Positions 7,588 through 15,691 of a DNA stretch of 64,000 nt are shown here, piece after piece. Position 1 is the stretch's first letter. Each line of letters opens with the position of its first letter. The notes below the pieces were generated by a model. That model ran no database searches and was not told the DNA's origin. It saw nothing but the letters and a program-made list of their open reading frames with translations. Both the position numbers and the translations under genes were made by a program. The DNA lies in NCBI GenBank assembly GCA_002255935.1, contig NKIO01000008.1, positions 1-64,000 of the forward strand, given 5' to 3'. This stretch comes from Comamonadaceae bacterium PBBC2 (GTDB lineage Bacteria > Pseudomonadota > Gammaproteobacteria > Burkholderiales > Burkholderiaceae_C).

Positions 7588-7689
7588 ATGCGGGTTTTGT
7601 TCGATCAAGGTACACCCGCACCTGTAGTGATAGCCGTCAATACGTCTTTCCCGGGTGGTTATGTTGAGGTGTCTTTCGCTTTACGTTAG
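7588..7689 (+). pseudogene. DUF5615 (PIN-like) toxin gene with internal deletion
   Basis: Translation from the ATG at 7588, directly after the DUF433 stop, begins MRVLFDQGTPAP, the characteristic N-terminus of DUF5615 toxins with the first catalytic Asp. It then jumps to VNTSFPGGYVEVSFALR, which resembles the end of the same family, and stops at TAG 7687-7689. Only 33 codons remain of the usual ~110, so the central acidic residues of the PIN fold are gone and no active toxin is expected. The stop overlaps the end of dacB on the other strand. The frame is too short to be found by length filters. Confidence 0.7.
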
Positions 7690-9182
7690 CGGGTCGCTTT
7701 ATCGGATGGCTTTGCCACCCACTCAATCAACGCATCCAACGCCGGGCGGCCTTGCTTAGAGTTGTCGTCGTTAATGAAGGCCACCACCACCCAGTCTTTG
7801 CCTTGCACATCGCGCACATAGCCGGCCACGGCGGCGGTGTCGCGCAGGGTGCCGGTTTTGACGCGAATCTTGCCGACCAGCGGGCTGTCTTTAAAGCGGC
7901 GGCGCATGGTGCCGTCTAGCCCGGCAATGGGCAGGCTGGCGGCAAACTCGGGGTACCAGTTGCTTTGCAAGCCCGCTTGCAGCAGCCCCGCCATTTGCGT
8001 GGCGCTGATGCGTTCGCTGCGCGACAGGCCCGAGCCGTTGTCCAGCACCAGGCCGTCCCGCGCAATGGCTTTGCGGTCAAACCAGTCATTCACCACCACC
8101 ATGGCGTTGTCGCCTGATCTCTCCAGGCGCGGCGTGGTCTTGCGCGTCTCGCCCAGGGTCATGAAAAGCGACCGGGTCATGGCGTTGTCGGAGGGCTTGT
8201 TGATCAGCTTGACGATATTGCCCAGCGTGTCAGAGGGGCGCGCCACCAGCAGCTTGGCCTCTGCGGGCGTGCTGCCGTCTTGCAGCTTGCCTTGCCAAGT
8301 GCCGCCCAGCTCGCTCCAAAAGCTGCGCACAAACTGTTCGATGTAAACATTGCGGTCCACCACGTTCAGCCCAACAGATGACTTGCAGTTCTTGGGGTAG
8401 GGCCCGCCCAGACGCAGCAGCATTTTTCCGCCCGCCTTGGGTTCCAGGCTGGCGGTCAGGGTGTCGTCGTCCCATTGTTTGCAATCCGCGTCATTCAGCG
8501 TTTGCCCGGCCACCACCCACAGGCCTTTCAAATCCGGGGTGACGGTCACGTTGGTGCCCTGCGCGTTGGACTCCAGCGTCAGGTTCAGCATATTGCTATT
8601 GAGTAGCAGCGCATCGGGGATGACGTTGTAGTAGGCAGCAGGCGTCTCGTCAAACTGCGGTGCTCCCAGGTCGGGCCGTGCGGGTTTGAAGTAGTTGCGG
8701 TCTAGCACCAAGTCGCCCCGGATGTGGCGCACGCCCTGCGCGCGCAGGCTGCGCAGCATGCCGCGCAGGCTGTCCCAGGTCAGGTTGGGGTCACCACCGC
8801 CTTGCAAATAGAGCGTGCCGCGCAGCATGCCCCAGCGCTGCGTGGGACCGGTCATGAGTAACTGCGTATTCCAGCGGAAGTTGGGGCCCAACTCTTCCAG
8901 CGCCACCAGCGTGGTCACCAGCTTCATGGTGGACGCGGGTGAACGCGGCTGCGCCTCCAGATGGGCCAGGCGCGGCGTGCCGCCACCGGCGGGTAGCACC
9001 AGCGCGCTGAAAGAGGTTTCGGGCACATTGGCGCTTTGCAGCACGGCACGCACTTCGTCGGGCAGAGTGGTTTGCGCCTGGCAGGCCAGGGCCAGGCTCA
9101 GGCCCAAGCCGACTGCCGGGGCGCGTGCACAGCGCGCCAGGTGCACCAGAGGTGCCAAGACCACAGAAAAGCGATTTGTCAT
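7686..9182 (-). CDS. dacB: D-alanyl-D-alanine carboxypeptidase/endopeptidase (PBP4 type)
   Basis: Periplasmic class C penicillin-binding protein that trims D-Ala from stem peptides and cleaves cross-links. With the start at ATG 9182 (a GGGGG stretch directly upstream, then an Arg-containing signal peptide ending ACQAQ) the product is 498 residues. An in-frame upstream ATG at 9266 would bury the signal peptide. Catalytic motifs are SxxK = STMK (Ser84, Lys87), SxN = SDN in KPSDNAMTRS, and KTG in RVKTGTLRDT near the C-terminus. Length and motif order fit PBP4. It is divergent from the dadA-like operon. Two broken copies of its 3' end lie downstream at 7.06-7.28 and 4.62-4.81 kb. Confidence 0.93.
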   Translation of the reverse strand: MTNRFSVVLAPLVHLARCARAPAVGLGLSLALACQAQTTLPDEVRAVLQSANVPETSFSALVLPAGGGTPRLAHLEAQPRSPASTMKLVTTLVALEELGPNFRWNTQLLMTGPTQRWGMLRGTLYLQGGGDPNLTWDSLRGMLRSLRAQGVRHIRGDLVLDRNYFKPARPDLGAPQFDETPAAYYNVIPDALLLNSNMLNLTLESNAQGTNVTVTPDLKGLWVVAGQTLNDADCKQWDDDTLTASLEPKAGGKMLLRLGGPYPKNCKSSVGLNVVDRNVYIEQFVRSFWSELGGTWQGKLQDGSTPAEAKLLVARPSDTLGNIVKLINKPSDNAMTRSLFMTLGETRKTTPRLERSGDNAMVVVNDWFDRKAIARDGLVLDNGSGLSRSERISATQMAGLLQAGLQSNWYPEFAASLPIAGLDGTMRRRFKDSPLVGKIRVKTGTLRDTAAVAGYVRDVQGKDWVVVAFINDDNSKQGRPALDALIEWVAKPSDKATR

Positions 9183-9340
9183 GCCCCCATTTTGCCGCCG
9201 CACCCACACTGCGCCGTATCGGGAAGTGGCCTTCAACAATTCCCTCAGGTTATAGGTCTTGCCCAAGCATTCATCTTTGCGGGCCTACTGTGGCTGCCAG
9301 TCTGTGCCACATTCAATGCCTGATCTTTTGAGGCAGCGTT

Positions 9341-10585
9341 ATGCGGGAAGTTTGTGTGGTGGGCGCGGGGGTGGTGGGCATCACCACGGCCTGGTATTTG
9401 GCCGAGGCGGGCTGGCGCGTCACGCTGCTGGACAAATCCGCCACGGTGGGCACCGGCACCAGTTTTCAAAATGGCGGGCAGCTCAGCTACCGCTATGTGT
9501 CGCCCTTGGCCGATGGTGGCGTGCCGCTCAAAGCCCTGAAATGGCTGACCGAGAAAGACGGGCCGCTGCGCTTCAAGCCCAGTACCGAGCTGTCGCAGTG
9601 GTCCTGGCTGGGCAAGTTTTTAATGCGCTGCCACGGCCAGGCCAACCGTGAAACCACCGCCCGCCTGGCCCGCCTGGGCACCTACAGCCGCCAGTGCCTG
9701 GAGCAGCTCACTGAGACCAGCAAGCTGCCCGATTTTGATTGGAAGGAGTCCGGCAAACTGATTGTGTACCGCACCCAGGCCACCTTTGACCGCGCCGCCG
9801 CCGCGGCCTTGGTCAAAGATGTGCAAAGTGTTTTGTCGGCCGACGAATGCATTGCCAAAGAGCCCGTGCTGGGCGCGCTGCAGGGGCAAATCAAGGGGGG
9901 TATTTTTACGTCAGACGAAGCCGTGGCTGACTGCCATGGTTTTTGCGAAGCGCTGATGGGCGTACTGGCCACGCACCCTAACTTTGCAGGCTATGTGCAG
10001 GAAGAAGTACAGCGTTTTGAATATGCTGCCAACGGCAAACTGCGCCTGCTCACCAGCCACGGCGTGCGCGGCTCAGATGCCTTTGTGTTGGCCAGTGGCA
10101 TCGCCAGCCGCCGCCTGGCCGCCACGCTGCAAATGAACTTGCCGCTCTACCCCCTGAAGGGCTACAGCCTGACCGCGCCGATTGGGGCCAGCCACACACC
10201 GCCGCAGGCCAGCATCACCGACTTTGAACGCAAGGTGCTCTACGCTCGCATTGGCGACAGTTTGCGCGTGGCCGCCATGGTGGATATGGTGGGCGAGGAC
10301 GACACCATCGAGCCCGGCCGCATTGAAAGCTTGCTGCGCGTGGCGCGTGCCGATATGCCCCTCGCTGGTGACTATGCCCAGGCCAGTACCTGGGCCGGAT
10401 TACGCCCTGCTACGCCCGATGGCGCGCCCATCGTGGGCCCGAGCTCGGTGCCGGGCCTCTGGTTGAATGTGGGCCATGGGCCGCTGGGCTTTACCTTCGC
10501 CTGCGGCACCGCCAGCATCCTGGCCAGTCTGATGGGCCAGGGCCACAGCCCCCTGCCTTTAGATGGTTTCACATGGCCGAACTGA
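9341..10585 (+). CDS. dadA: D-amino-acid dehydrogenase (FAD-dependent, DadA-like)
   Basis: A 414-residue DAO-family flavoprotein. An N-terminal Rossmann motif, VVGAGVVGITTAWYLAEAGW, is followed by SFQNGGQLSYRYVSPLA, typical of DadA, and the C-terminal FAD/substrate block WAGLRPATPDGAPIVGPSS and NVGHGPLGFTFACGTA. DadA oxidises D-alanine and other D-amino acids to keto acids at the inner face of the membrane. GAGG lies about 7 bases before the ATG. The 3' end overlaps the next gene by 13 bases. Together with dacB and the DdpX-like dipeptidase it points to use of D-Ala released from peptidoglycan. Several DadA paralogues exist in such genomes, so the exact substrate is inferred. Confidence 0.82.
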   Translation: MREVCVVGAGVVGITTAWYLAEAGWRVTLLDKSATVGTGTSFQNGGQLSYRYVSPLADGGVPLKALKWLTEKDGPLRFKPSTELSQWSWLGKFLMRCHGQANRETTARLARLGTYSRQCLEQLTETSKLPDFDWKESGKLIVYRTQATFDRAAAAALVKDVQSVLSADECIAKEPVLGALQGQIKGGIFTSDEAVADCHGFCEALMGVLATHPNFAGYVQEEVQRFEYAANGKLRLLTSHGVRGSDAFVLASGIASRRLAATLQMNLPLYPLKGYSLTAPIGASHTPPQASITDFERKVLYARIGDSLRVAAMVDMVGEDDTIEPGRIESLLRVARADMPLAGDYAQASTWAGLRPATPDGAPIVGPSSVPGLWLNVGHGPLGFTFACGTASILASLMGQGHSPLPLDGFTWPN

Positions 10586-11874
10586 GCGAGCGCGCAGCGC
10601 CTTTCACCCACGCGCAGCTCGCAGATGCCCTGCTGCAGTGCGTGCGCGATCAAGACTTTGCGGGTGTCAAAGATTCGCAAAACGGCGGCCAAGCCATTGC
10701 CCACTTCCCTAGCATTGATCTGGCGGTGGTGGTCTTCCCGCACAACGCGCCGCCCGTGTGGGCCAATGTGCTGTTCTCCCGCGATATTCCGCAGGGCCTG
10801 GTGGCGGATGTGGGGCCGATGGCAGAAGAGGTTATCAACGTGACCTATATGCACGACGTGACCAATGCGGCGGGCGAGAGCGTGGCCTGGTCGCCTGGCA
10901 GCAACTGGGATGCCATGGACTGGGTGGCCGTGGAAGAATTCGACAAGGACGACCGCAGCGGCCCGCTACCGCACGAGCAACGCTTTGTGTCGCCCTACCC
11001 TGCCTCGTTGATCAAACTGATGGTGGCCGTGGGTGTGTGCCTGTTGGTAGACACCGCCGTGTTTGCGTGGGACGAGCCCTGGGACTACCAGGGCACGCGC
11101 AAAACCATAGACCAATGGATGGATTCCATGCTGGTGGCCAGCAACAACGACGCGACCTCGGCCATGGTGGCCCTGCTGCATGCGGGCGACCTGATCGTGC
11201 GTGTAGGTGAGGGTGTGGGTGCGGGCGAGATCAACTACCTGAGCGTGGCTTTCAAGGGTTTGGGCCTGCACACTTTGATGCTTTCGAATACGCAGCCAGA
11301 CGGCGGTTGGCGCAATGCCGATGGCGCAGGCGTGGGCTACCTGAACATGACTGCTTGGGACACGGTGCGCCTGCTGTGGTTGATATTGGGCGAGACGGCA
11401 CCCACTCCGCCCCCGTGGTTGCCGCACATGGAACCACCGGGCTATATGTTTGGCGCGCCCAGCCGCCAGCGCCTGTTGGCCTACCTGGCTGAGCAGGGCT
11501 TGCATGATGTGTTGTCGTCCACCGCGCTGGCCGGTGTACCTGGCTGGCAGGCGGGCCTGCCCGCAGAAATGCCCGCGCGCTGGGTGCAGGCCGATGGCTC
11601 TGTGCAGGTAGAAGACATCCAGTTCCCCGCCGACATACGCGCCGCCCATGCCCAAGCCAGCGTGCAGTTCGCCCACAAAACCGGCACCACCGACAACTAC
11701 GCATCCGACGCTGGCTATGTGACAGCGCTCAAGCCGGGTGGCCGCCGTTACATGATTGCCCTGACCAGCAACCTGGGTCGCCGCTATGCCCCGCACCCGC
11801 ATTGCGCTACCGATTGGCGCATCCCCAAGCTGGGCGCGGCCATAGACGCGTGGCTGCAAGAACACCTCGAATAA
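10573..11874 (+). CDS. PBP-like/class A-type serine hydrolase without signal peptide
   Basis: A 433-residue protein with the three penicillin-recognising motifs: SLIK (Ser145, Lys148), SNN (190-192) and KTG (369-371, HKTGTTDNYASDAG). This order and spacing resemble class A beta-lactamases and low-molecular-weight PBPs. The N-terminus (MAELSERAAPFTHAQLADAL) is hydrophilic and no signal peptide or other export signal is visible, so it may act in the cytoplasm. The first ~110 residues form an additional domain I do not recognise. It is translationally coupled to the dadA-like gene. A role in hydrolysing D-Ala-containing peptides would fit but is inference. Confidence 0.72.
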   Translation: MAELSERAAPFTHAQLADALLQCVRDQDFAGVKDSQNGGQAIAHFPSIDLAVVVFPHNAPPVWANVLFSRDIPQGLVADVGPMAEEVINVTYMHDVTNAAGESVAWSPGSNWDAMDWVAVEEFDKDDRSGPLPHEQRFVSPYPASLIKLMVAVGVCLLVDTAVFAWDEPWDYQGTRKTIDQWMDSMLVASNNDATSAMVALLHAGDLIVRVGEGVGAGEINYLSVAFKGLGLHTLMLSNTQPDGGWRNADGAGVGYLNMTAWDTVRLLWLILGETAPTPPPWLPHMEPPGYMFGAPSRQRLLAYLAEQGLHDVLSSTALAGVPGWQAGLPAEMPARWVQADGSVQVEDIQFPADIRAAHAQASVQFAHKTGTTDNYASDAGYVTALKPGGRRYMIALTSNLGRRYAPHPHCATDWRIPKLGAAIDAWLQEHLE

Positions 11875-11906
11875 ACTGACCCCTTAGGACCCTCGGAGAC
11901 ATCCCC

Positions 11907-13484
11907 TTGAAACCCTTGACCCGTATCGTTTTGTTAGCCAGTCTGATGGTGGCCTTTGCCGCGCCAGCCTTGGCCAAGCCCCTGGTGTACTGCGCCGACT
12001 CCAGCCCCGAGGGCTTTGACCCCGGCCTGTGGGATTCTGCGGGCACCAACAATGTGGTCACACAGATGTTTCAGGGTTTGATTGGCTTCAAGCGCGGCGG
12101 TACCGATCTGGAACCGCAGTTGGCCACCAGCTGGACGGTGTCACCCGATGCCAAGGTGTTCACCTTCACGCTGCGCAAAGGCGTGCGCTTTCACAAGACG
12201 GCTTACTTCACGCCCACGCGTGATTTCAATGCCGACGATGTGGTGCTGACCTACAGCCGCTTCACCCAGCCCAAGCACCCGTTTAATGTGGCGTTTCCGG
12301 CGCTGTTTATCTATCCGCAAAACCTGGGCCTGGGCGACTTGATTGAGAAGATAGAAAAGTTAGACGACCTGACGGTGCGCTTCACATTGCGCCGCGCCAA
12401 TGTCACTTTCTTGTCCTATTTTGCGATGCCGTTTGCGGGTATTCAGTCGGCCGAATACACCGACCAACTGCTCAAAACTAATTCGGCCCAAAGCATCAAC
12501 AACGCACCCATCGGCACCGGACCCTTCCGCTTTCAGTCGTACAAAAAAGACGATGTCGTGCGCATGGAAGCCAACCCCGATTACTGGGGCAAGAAGCAAG
12601 AGACCGACAAGCTCTTGTTCCTGATCACCCGCGAGCCCAATGTGCGGGTGCAAAAGCTGCTGGCGGGTGAATGCCACATCATCTCGCCCATTCGCGATAA
12701 CGACATTGCCGCCATTGAGAGCCGCAAAGACATCGTGCTGAAGAAAATTCAGGCGCTGAATATCTCGTACCTGTCGTTCAATATGAAGCGTGGCCCCACC
12801 AAGCAGCGCGAGGTGCGTGAGGCGCTGGACATTGCGGTAGACCGCGATGCCATCTTCAAGGCCCTGTTTCCCCGGGGTGATGCGATGCAGGCCGTCAGCG
12901 CCTTTCCACCCGCCATACCGGGCTACAACAAAAAACTCAAAAACGAATTCAACCCCACACGCGCCAAAGAGCTGCTGAAAAAAGCCGGTTACCCCGATGG
13001 CTTTAGCCTGGACCTGTGGGCCCTGCCCGTGGTGCGCCCCACCAACCCCAATGGCCAACTGATGGCCCAGCTCATCCAGCAAGACTGGGCCAAGATTGGT
13101 GTCAAAGCCACCATCAAAACCTATGAGTGGGGCGAATACCTGAAGCGCGCCAAAAACGGCGAACACGATGTCTACATGAGTGGTTGGTCGGGTGACAGTG
13201 GCGATGCAGATGACTTCTTGGCCCCTAACCTGAGCTGCGCCTCTAGCTCCGATGGCGTGAAGTTTTGCAACGCCGAATTCGACAAGCTGCTGGATGAAGG
13301 CCGTGCCATGACGGACAAAGCCAAGCGCAATCAGATCTATGAAAAGGCGCAAGAAATATTCAAGCGCGAGCGCCCCTGGATCACCATGGCCCACTCCACG
13401 GTGTATATCCCTATGCTGCAAGATGTAAAAGGTTTTGTGATGGCGCCCAACGGCGGCGTGGACTTTGAAGGCGTGTCCCGCTAA
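11907..13484 (+). CDS. ABC transporter periplasmic peptide-binding protein (SBP_bac_5 family)
   Basis: A 525-residue DppA/OppA-type binding protein. The TTG start at 11907 is preceded by GGAG at a spacing of 8; a signal peptide follows, ending PALAKP. Typical family blocks are visible: YCADSSPEGFDPGLWDSAGT, LATSWTVSPDAKVFTFTLRK, the HKT...FNADDVVLTY segment, APIGTGPFRFQSYKKDD and the YWGK turn. Such proteins deliver di- or oligopeptides or heme to an inner-membrane ABC permease. No permease or ATPase gene is adjacent, so it must share a transporter encoded elsewhere. The surrounding D-Ala enzymes suggest a D-Ala-containing peptide ligand (inference). Confidence 0.85.
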   Translation: MKPLTRIVLLASLMVAFAAPALAKPLVYCADSSPEGFDPGLWDSAGTNNVVTQMFQGLIGFKRGGTDLEPQLATSWTVSPDAKVFTFTLRKGVRFHKTAYFTPTRDFNADDVVLTYSRFTQPKHPFNVAFPALFIYPQNLGLGDLIEKIEKLDDLTVRFTLRRANVTFLSYFAMPFAGIQSAEYTDQLLKTNSAQSINNAPIGTGPFRFQSYKKDDVVRMEANPDYWGKKQETDKLLFLITREPNVRVQKLLAGECHIISPIRDNDIAAIESRKDIVLKKIQALNISYLSFNMKRGPTKQREVREALDIAVDRDAIFKALFPRGDAMQAVSAFPPAIPGYNKKLKNEFNPTRAKELLKKAGYPDGFSLDLWALPVVRPTNPNGQLMAQLIQQDWAKIGVKATIKTYEWGEYLKRAKNGEHDVYMSGWSGDSGDADDFLAPNLSCASSSDGVKFCNAEFDKLLDEGRAMTDKAKRNQIYEKAQEIFKRERPWITMAHSTVYIPMLQDVKGFVMAPNGGVDFEGVSR

Positions 13485-13489
13485 ACCTT

Positions 13490-14386
13490 ATGCGACTCAG
13501 GCACATTGAAGTCTTTCATGCGGTGATGCAGGCCGGCACTATCAGTGGTGCGGCGCAGTTGCTGTATATCTCGCAGCCCGCCGTCACTAAAGTGCTGCAG
13601 CACTGCGAGCTGCAGCTGGGCTTGCCGCTGTTTGACCGCATCAAGGGCAAGCTCTACCCCACGCCCGAGGCGCGCAAACTGTTCGTGGAGGTAGACCGGC
13701 TGAACCGCGACCTGCAGTCGGTGCGGCGCTTGGCCAGCAGCCTGAAAGACAAACCCGAGCAAACCGTGCGCATGGTGTCCACGCCCACGCTGGCCATGTC
13801 GGTGGTGCCCACGGCACTGACTAGCTGGCGCAGCAAATACCCCGATGTGCGCTGCAAGCTGTCGACCCACCACACGCCGGAGATCGTGTCGGCGCTGCTG
13901 CTGGGCGAGGCGGACTTTGCGCTGTCGTTGCACGACCCCAAGAACCCCAGCATTGGCGTGGAGTCTTTGGCGCTGGGGTATATGTCGGTCATTGCGCCGG
14001 TAGGCACCTGGTCGGCCAAGTTGGCCGGCACGCCGCTGCATGTGTCTGAGCTACCGCCCAATCTGATCGGGCTGGCCTCGGACGATCCGCTGGGCAACCA
14101 GGTGGTCAACGCCGCCGATGCCTTTGGCACCCTGCTAGACCCGCACACCGTGGTGCAAACCTACCAGTTGGCCCGCACGCTGGTAGAAAACCGCGTGGGC
14201 ACGGCGGTGATTGATCCATTCACCGCCGCACAGATCGACAAGGCCAAGGCCCAGTGCCGTATTCTGAATCCGCAGATTGCGGTGGAGCTGTTTTTGCTCA
14301 CCGCCAATTCGGCACCGCTGTCGCAATCGGCCCGCCACCTGGTGAAGTGCATCCGCAACGAAGCGACGCGCTGCCTGCAGGCCTAA
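13490..14386 (+). CDS. LysR-family transcriptional regulator
   Basis: A 298-residue LysR protein. The N-terminal winged HTH contains RHIEVFHAVMQAGTISGAAQ, LLYISQPAVTKVLQHCE and GLPLFDRIKGKLYPTPEARK, followed by an effector-binding domain from ~90. It begins 5 bases after the peptide-binding protein gene and 18 bases before the DdpX-like gene, so it is embedded in the same transcription unit rather than divergent from its target. The likely regulon is this D-amino-acid/peptide cluster, but no operator was identified. The inducer is unknown. Confidence 0.88.
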   Translation: MRLRHIEVFHAVMQAGTISGAAQLLYISQPAVTKVLQHCELQLGLPLFDRIKGKLYPTPEARKLFVEVDRLNRDLQSVRRLASSLKDKPEQTVRMVSTPTLAMSVVPTALTSWRSKYPDVRCKLSTHHTPEIVSALLLGEADFALSLHDPKNPSIGVESLALGYMSVIAPVGTWSAKLAGTPLHVSELPPNLIGLASDDPLGNQVVNAADAFGTLLDPHTVVQTYQLARTLVENRVGTAVIDPFTAAQIDKAKAQCRILNPQIAVELFLLTANSAPLSQSARHLVKCIRNEATRCLQA

Positions 14387-14404
14387 GCGCTGGCGTCCTG
14401 GTTT

Positions 14405-15004
14405 ATGCGCGCCGAACTCATCCGCCAGCACCCGGATTTTCGCGCGCTGGCGTCGATACCCGGTTTGGCGGTGGACTTGCGCTACGCCAGTGAGCGCAAT
14501 TTTGTGGGCCGCAATTTGTATGGCGATGCCGACTGCGCGTGGCTGCACCGCGAAGCCGCTGCTGGTGTGCAGGCGGCACTCACCCGCCTGGCCGTTGAGC
14601 ACCCGCAGCTGCGCCTGGTGGTGCTAGACGCACTGCGCCCGCACCGGGTGCAAGAGGCGCTGTGGGCGCATCTGGAAGGCACGGATTTGCGCCAGTACCT
14701 GGCCGACCCGGCGCGCGGCTCTATCCACTCGTATGGCATGGCCGTGGACGTGACGCTGCTGCAAGACGACGGTACCGAGCTGGACATGGGCACGGGCTTT
14801 GACGAATTGAGCATCGTCTCGCATCCCCAGCATGAAGCCGAACACTTGCAACAGGGCCTGCTCACCCCCACGCATATTGCCAACCGCCTGGCCCTGCGCG
14901 ATGCCATGGTGGCCAGCGGGTTTCAGGCCATCTCCACCGAATGGTGGCACTTTGACTTTGGCGACCGCGACCGGGTGCGCCGGGAGTTTGTGCGGGTGGA
15001 TTGA
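14405..15004 (+). CDS. ddpX: D-alanyl-D-alanine dipeptidase (VanX/DdpX family, M15D)
   Basis: A 199-residue zinc peptidase that hydrolyses D-Ala-D-Ala. Zinc ligands and the catalytic base align with the VanX family: SIHSYGMAVDVTL gives His108 and Asp115, and TEWWHFDF gives Glu179 and His182. The N-terminal LRYASERNFVGRNLYG and the DALRPHRVQEALW block with the conserved Arg are also present. No signal peptide, so it is cytoplasmic like DdpX. With the peptide-binding protein and the DadA-like enzyme upstream this forms a plausible uptake and catabolic path: D-Ala-D-Ala import, cleavage to D-Ala, oxidation to pyruvate. No vanHA genes are present, so a vancomycin-resistance role is unlikely. Confidence 0.9.
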   Translation: MRAELIRQHPDFRALASIPGLAVDLRYASERNFVGRNLYGDADCAWLHREAAAGVQAALTRLAVEHPQLRLVVLDALRPHRVQEALWAHLEGTDLRQYLADPARGSIHSYGMAVDVTLLQDDGTELDMGTGFDELSIVSHPQHEAEHLQQGLLTPTHIANRLALRDAMVASGFQAISTEWWHFDFGDRDRVRREFVRVD

Positions 15005-15044
15005 GCGGCCTGCGTTGGGGGCGTCTGTCGCTAAACTTGGCAGC

Positions 15045-15641
15045 GTGACACACCCCAACGAATCCCCGCAATGGGCCGCTGCGCTGATGCAGTCGCGCCA
15101 AACCATCTTGCCCAAACGCCTGGCTGCGCCAGGACCTGACGCGAACCAGCTAGAGGCTTTACTGGGCGCAGCGGCTTCTGCGCCTGACCATGGGCAGCTT
15201 CTGCCCTGGCGCTTGGTGCTGATCCCGCAGGAGGCCCGCCACCGCTTGGCCGAGGCATTTGCCCAAGCCCTTTTGCAGCGCGATGCCACTGCCACTGCCG
15301 AGCAAGTGGCACAAGCGCGCGAGAAGGCGTTTCGTGCCCCTTTGTTAATGCTGGTGGTGGTGGACGGCGGCCGGGGTGACCCGGCCATTGATCTGCACGA
15401 GCGCCTACTGTCGGCAGGCTGTGCGGTGCAAAACATCTTGTTGATGGCAACCGCCCAAGGCTTTGGATCGGCACTGACCAGTGGCAAGGCGATGAAGTCA
15501 GAGCCGCTGCGCCAGCTCTTTGGTTTGGCACCCCAGGACCATGCCGTTTGCTGTATCAGCGTGGGCACGGTGCTGAGCGCCAAAAAAGCCCGTGTGCGCC
15601 CGGTGCCCGCTGACTATGTGCAAAGCCTGGATGCCGCATAA
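15045..15641 (+). CDS. Nitroreductase family protein (FMN-dependent, YdjA-like)
   Basis: The open frame runs back to 14832 inside the ddpX-like gene, but the sensible start is the GTG at 15045, giving 198 residues beginning VTHPNESPQWAAALMQSRQT. Nitroreductase-fold features are SRQTILPKRL (FMN phosphate contact), AAASAPDHGQLLPWRLVLI, and the C-terminal LHERLLSAGCAVQNILLMA and GFGSALTSG blocks. The single-domain length fits YdjA-type enzymes. Substrate unknown. It ends directly at a strong hairpin terminator shared with the convergent TonB receptor gene. Confidence 0.8.
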   Translation: MTHPNESPQWAAALMQSRQTILPKRLAAPGPDANQLEALLGAAASAPDHGQLLPWRLVLIPQEARHRLAEAFAQALLQRDATATAEQVAQAREKAFRAPLLMLVVVDGGRGDPAIDLHERLLSAGCAVQNILLMATAQGFGSALTSGKAMKSEPLRQLFGLAPQDHAVCCISVGTVLSAKKARVRPVPADYVQSLDAA

Positions 15642-15643
15642 AA

Positions 15644-15665
15644 AAAGGCACCCGAAGGTGCCTTT
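15644..15665. terminator. Bidirectional rho-independent terminator
   Basis: A perfect 9-bp stem AAAGGCACC/GGTGCCTTT with loop CGAA, bordered by A-runs and T-runs on either side. It lies between the convergent nitroreductase and TonB-receptor genes and should stop both transcripts. Confidence 0.85.
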
Positions 15666-15691
15666 GTAAAGTCCCTAACACCCCAAAAAAA

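Noticed and set aside
12360-13421. Long minus-strand open frame opposite the peptide-binding protein
   Set aside because: It is the antisense shadow of a clear SBP_bac_5 gene in GC-rich DNA. Its translation has no domain and no start context. The same holds for the antisense frames at 10966-11865, 16016-16939, 17438-18574, 33477-34364 and 41196-42077.
14405-15004. VanX-type dipeptidase and the VanY-type enzyme at 32.6 kb as a glycopeptide-resistance set
   Set aside because: No vanH, vanA or vanRS-type genes are present and the organism is Gram-negative. Peptidoglycan or dipeptide recycling explains them better.
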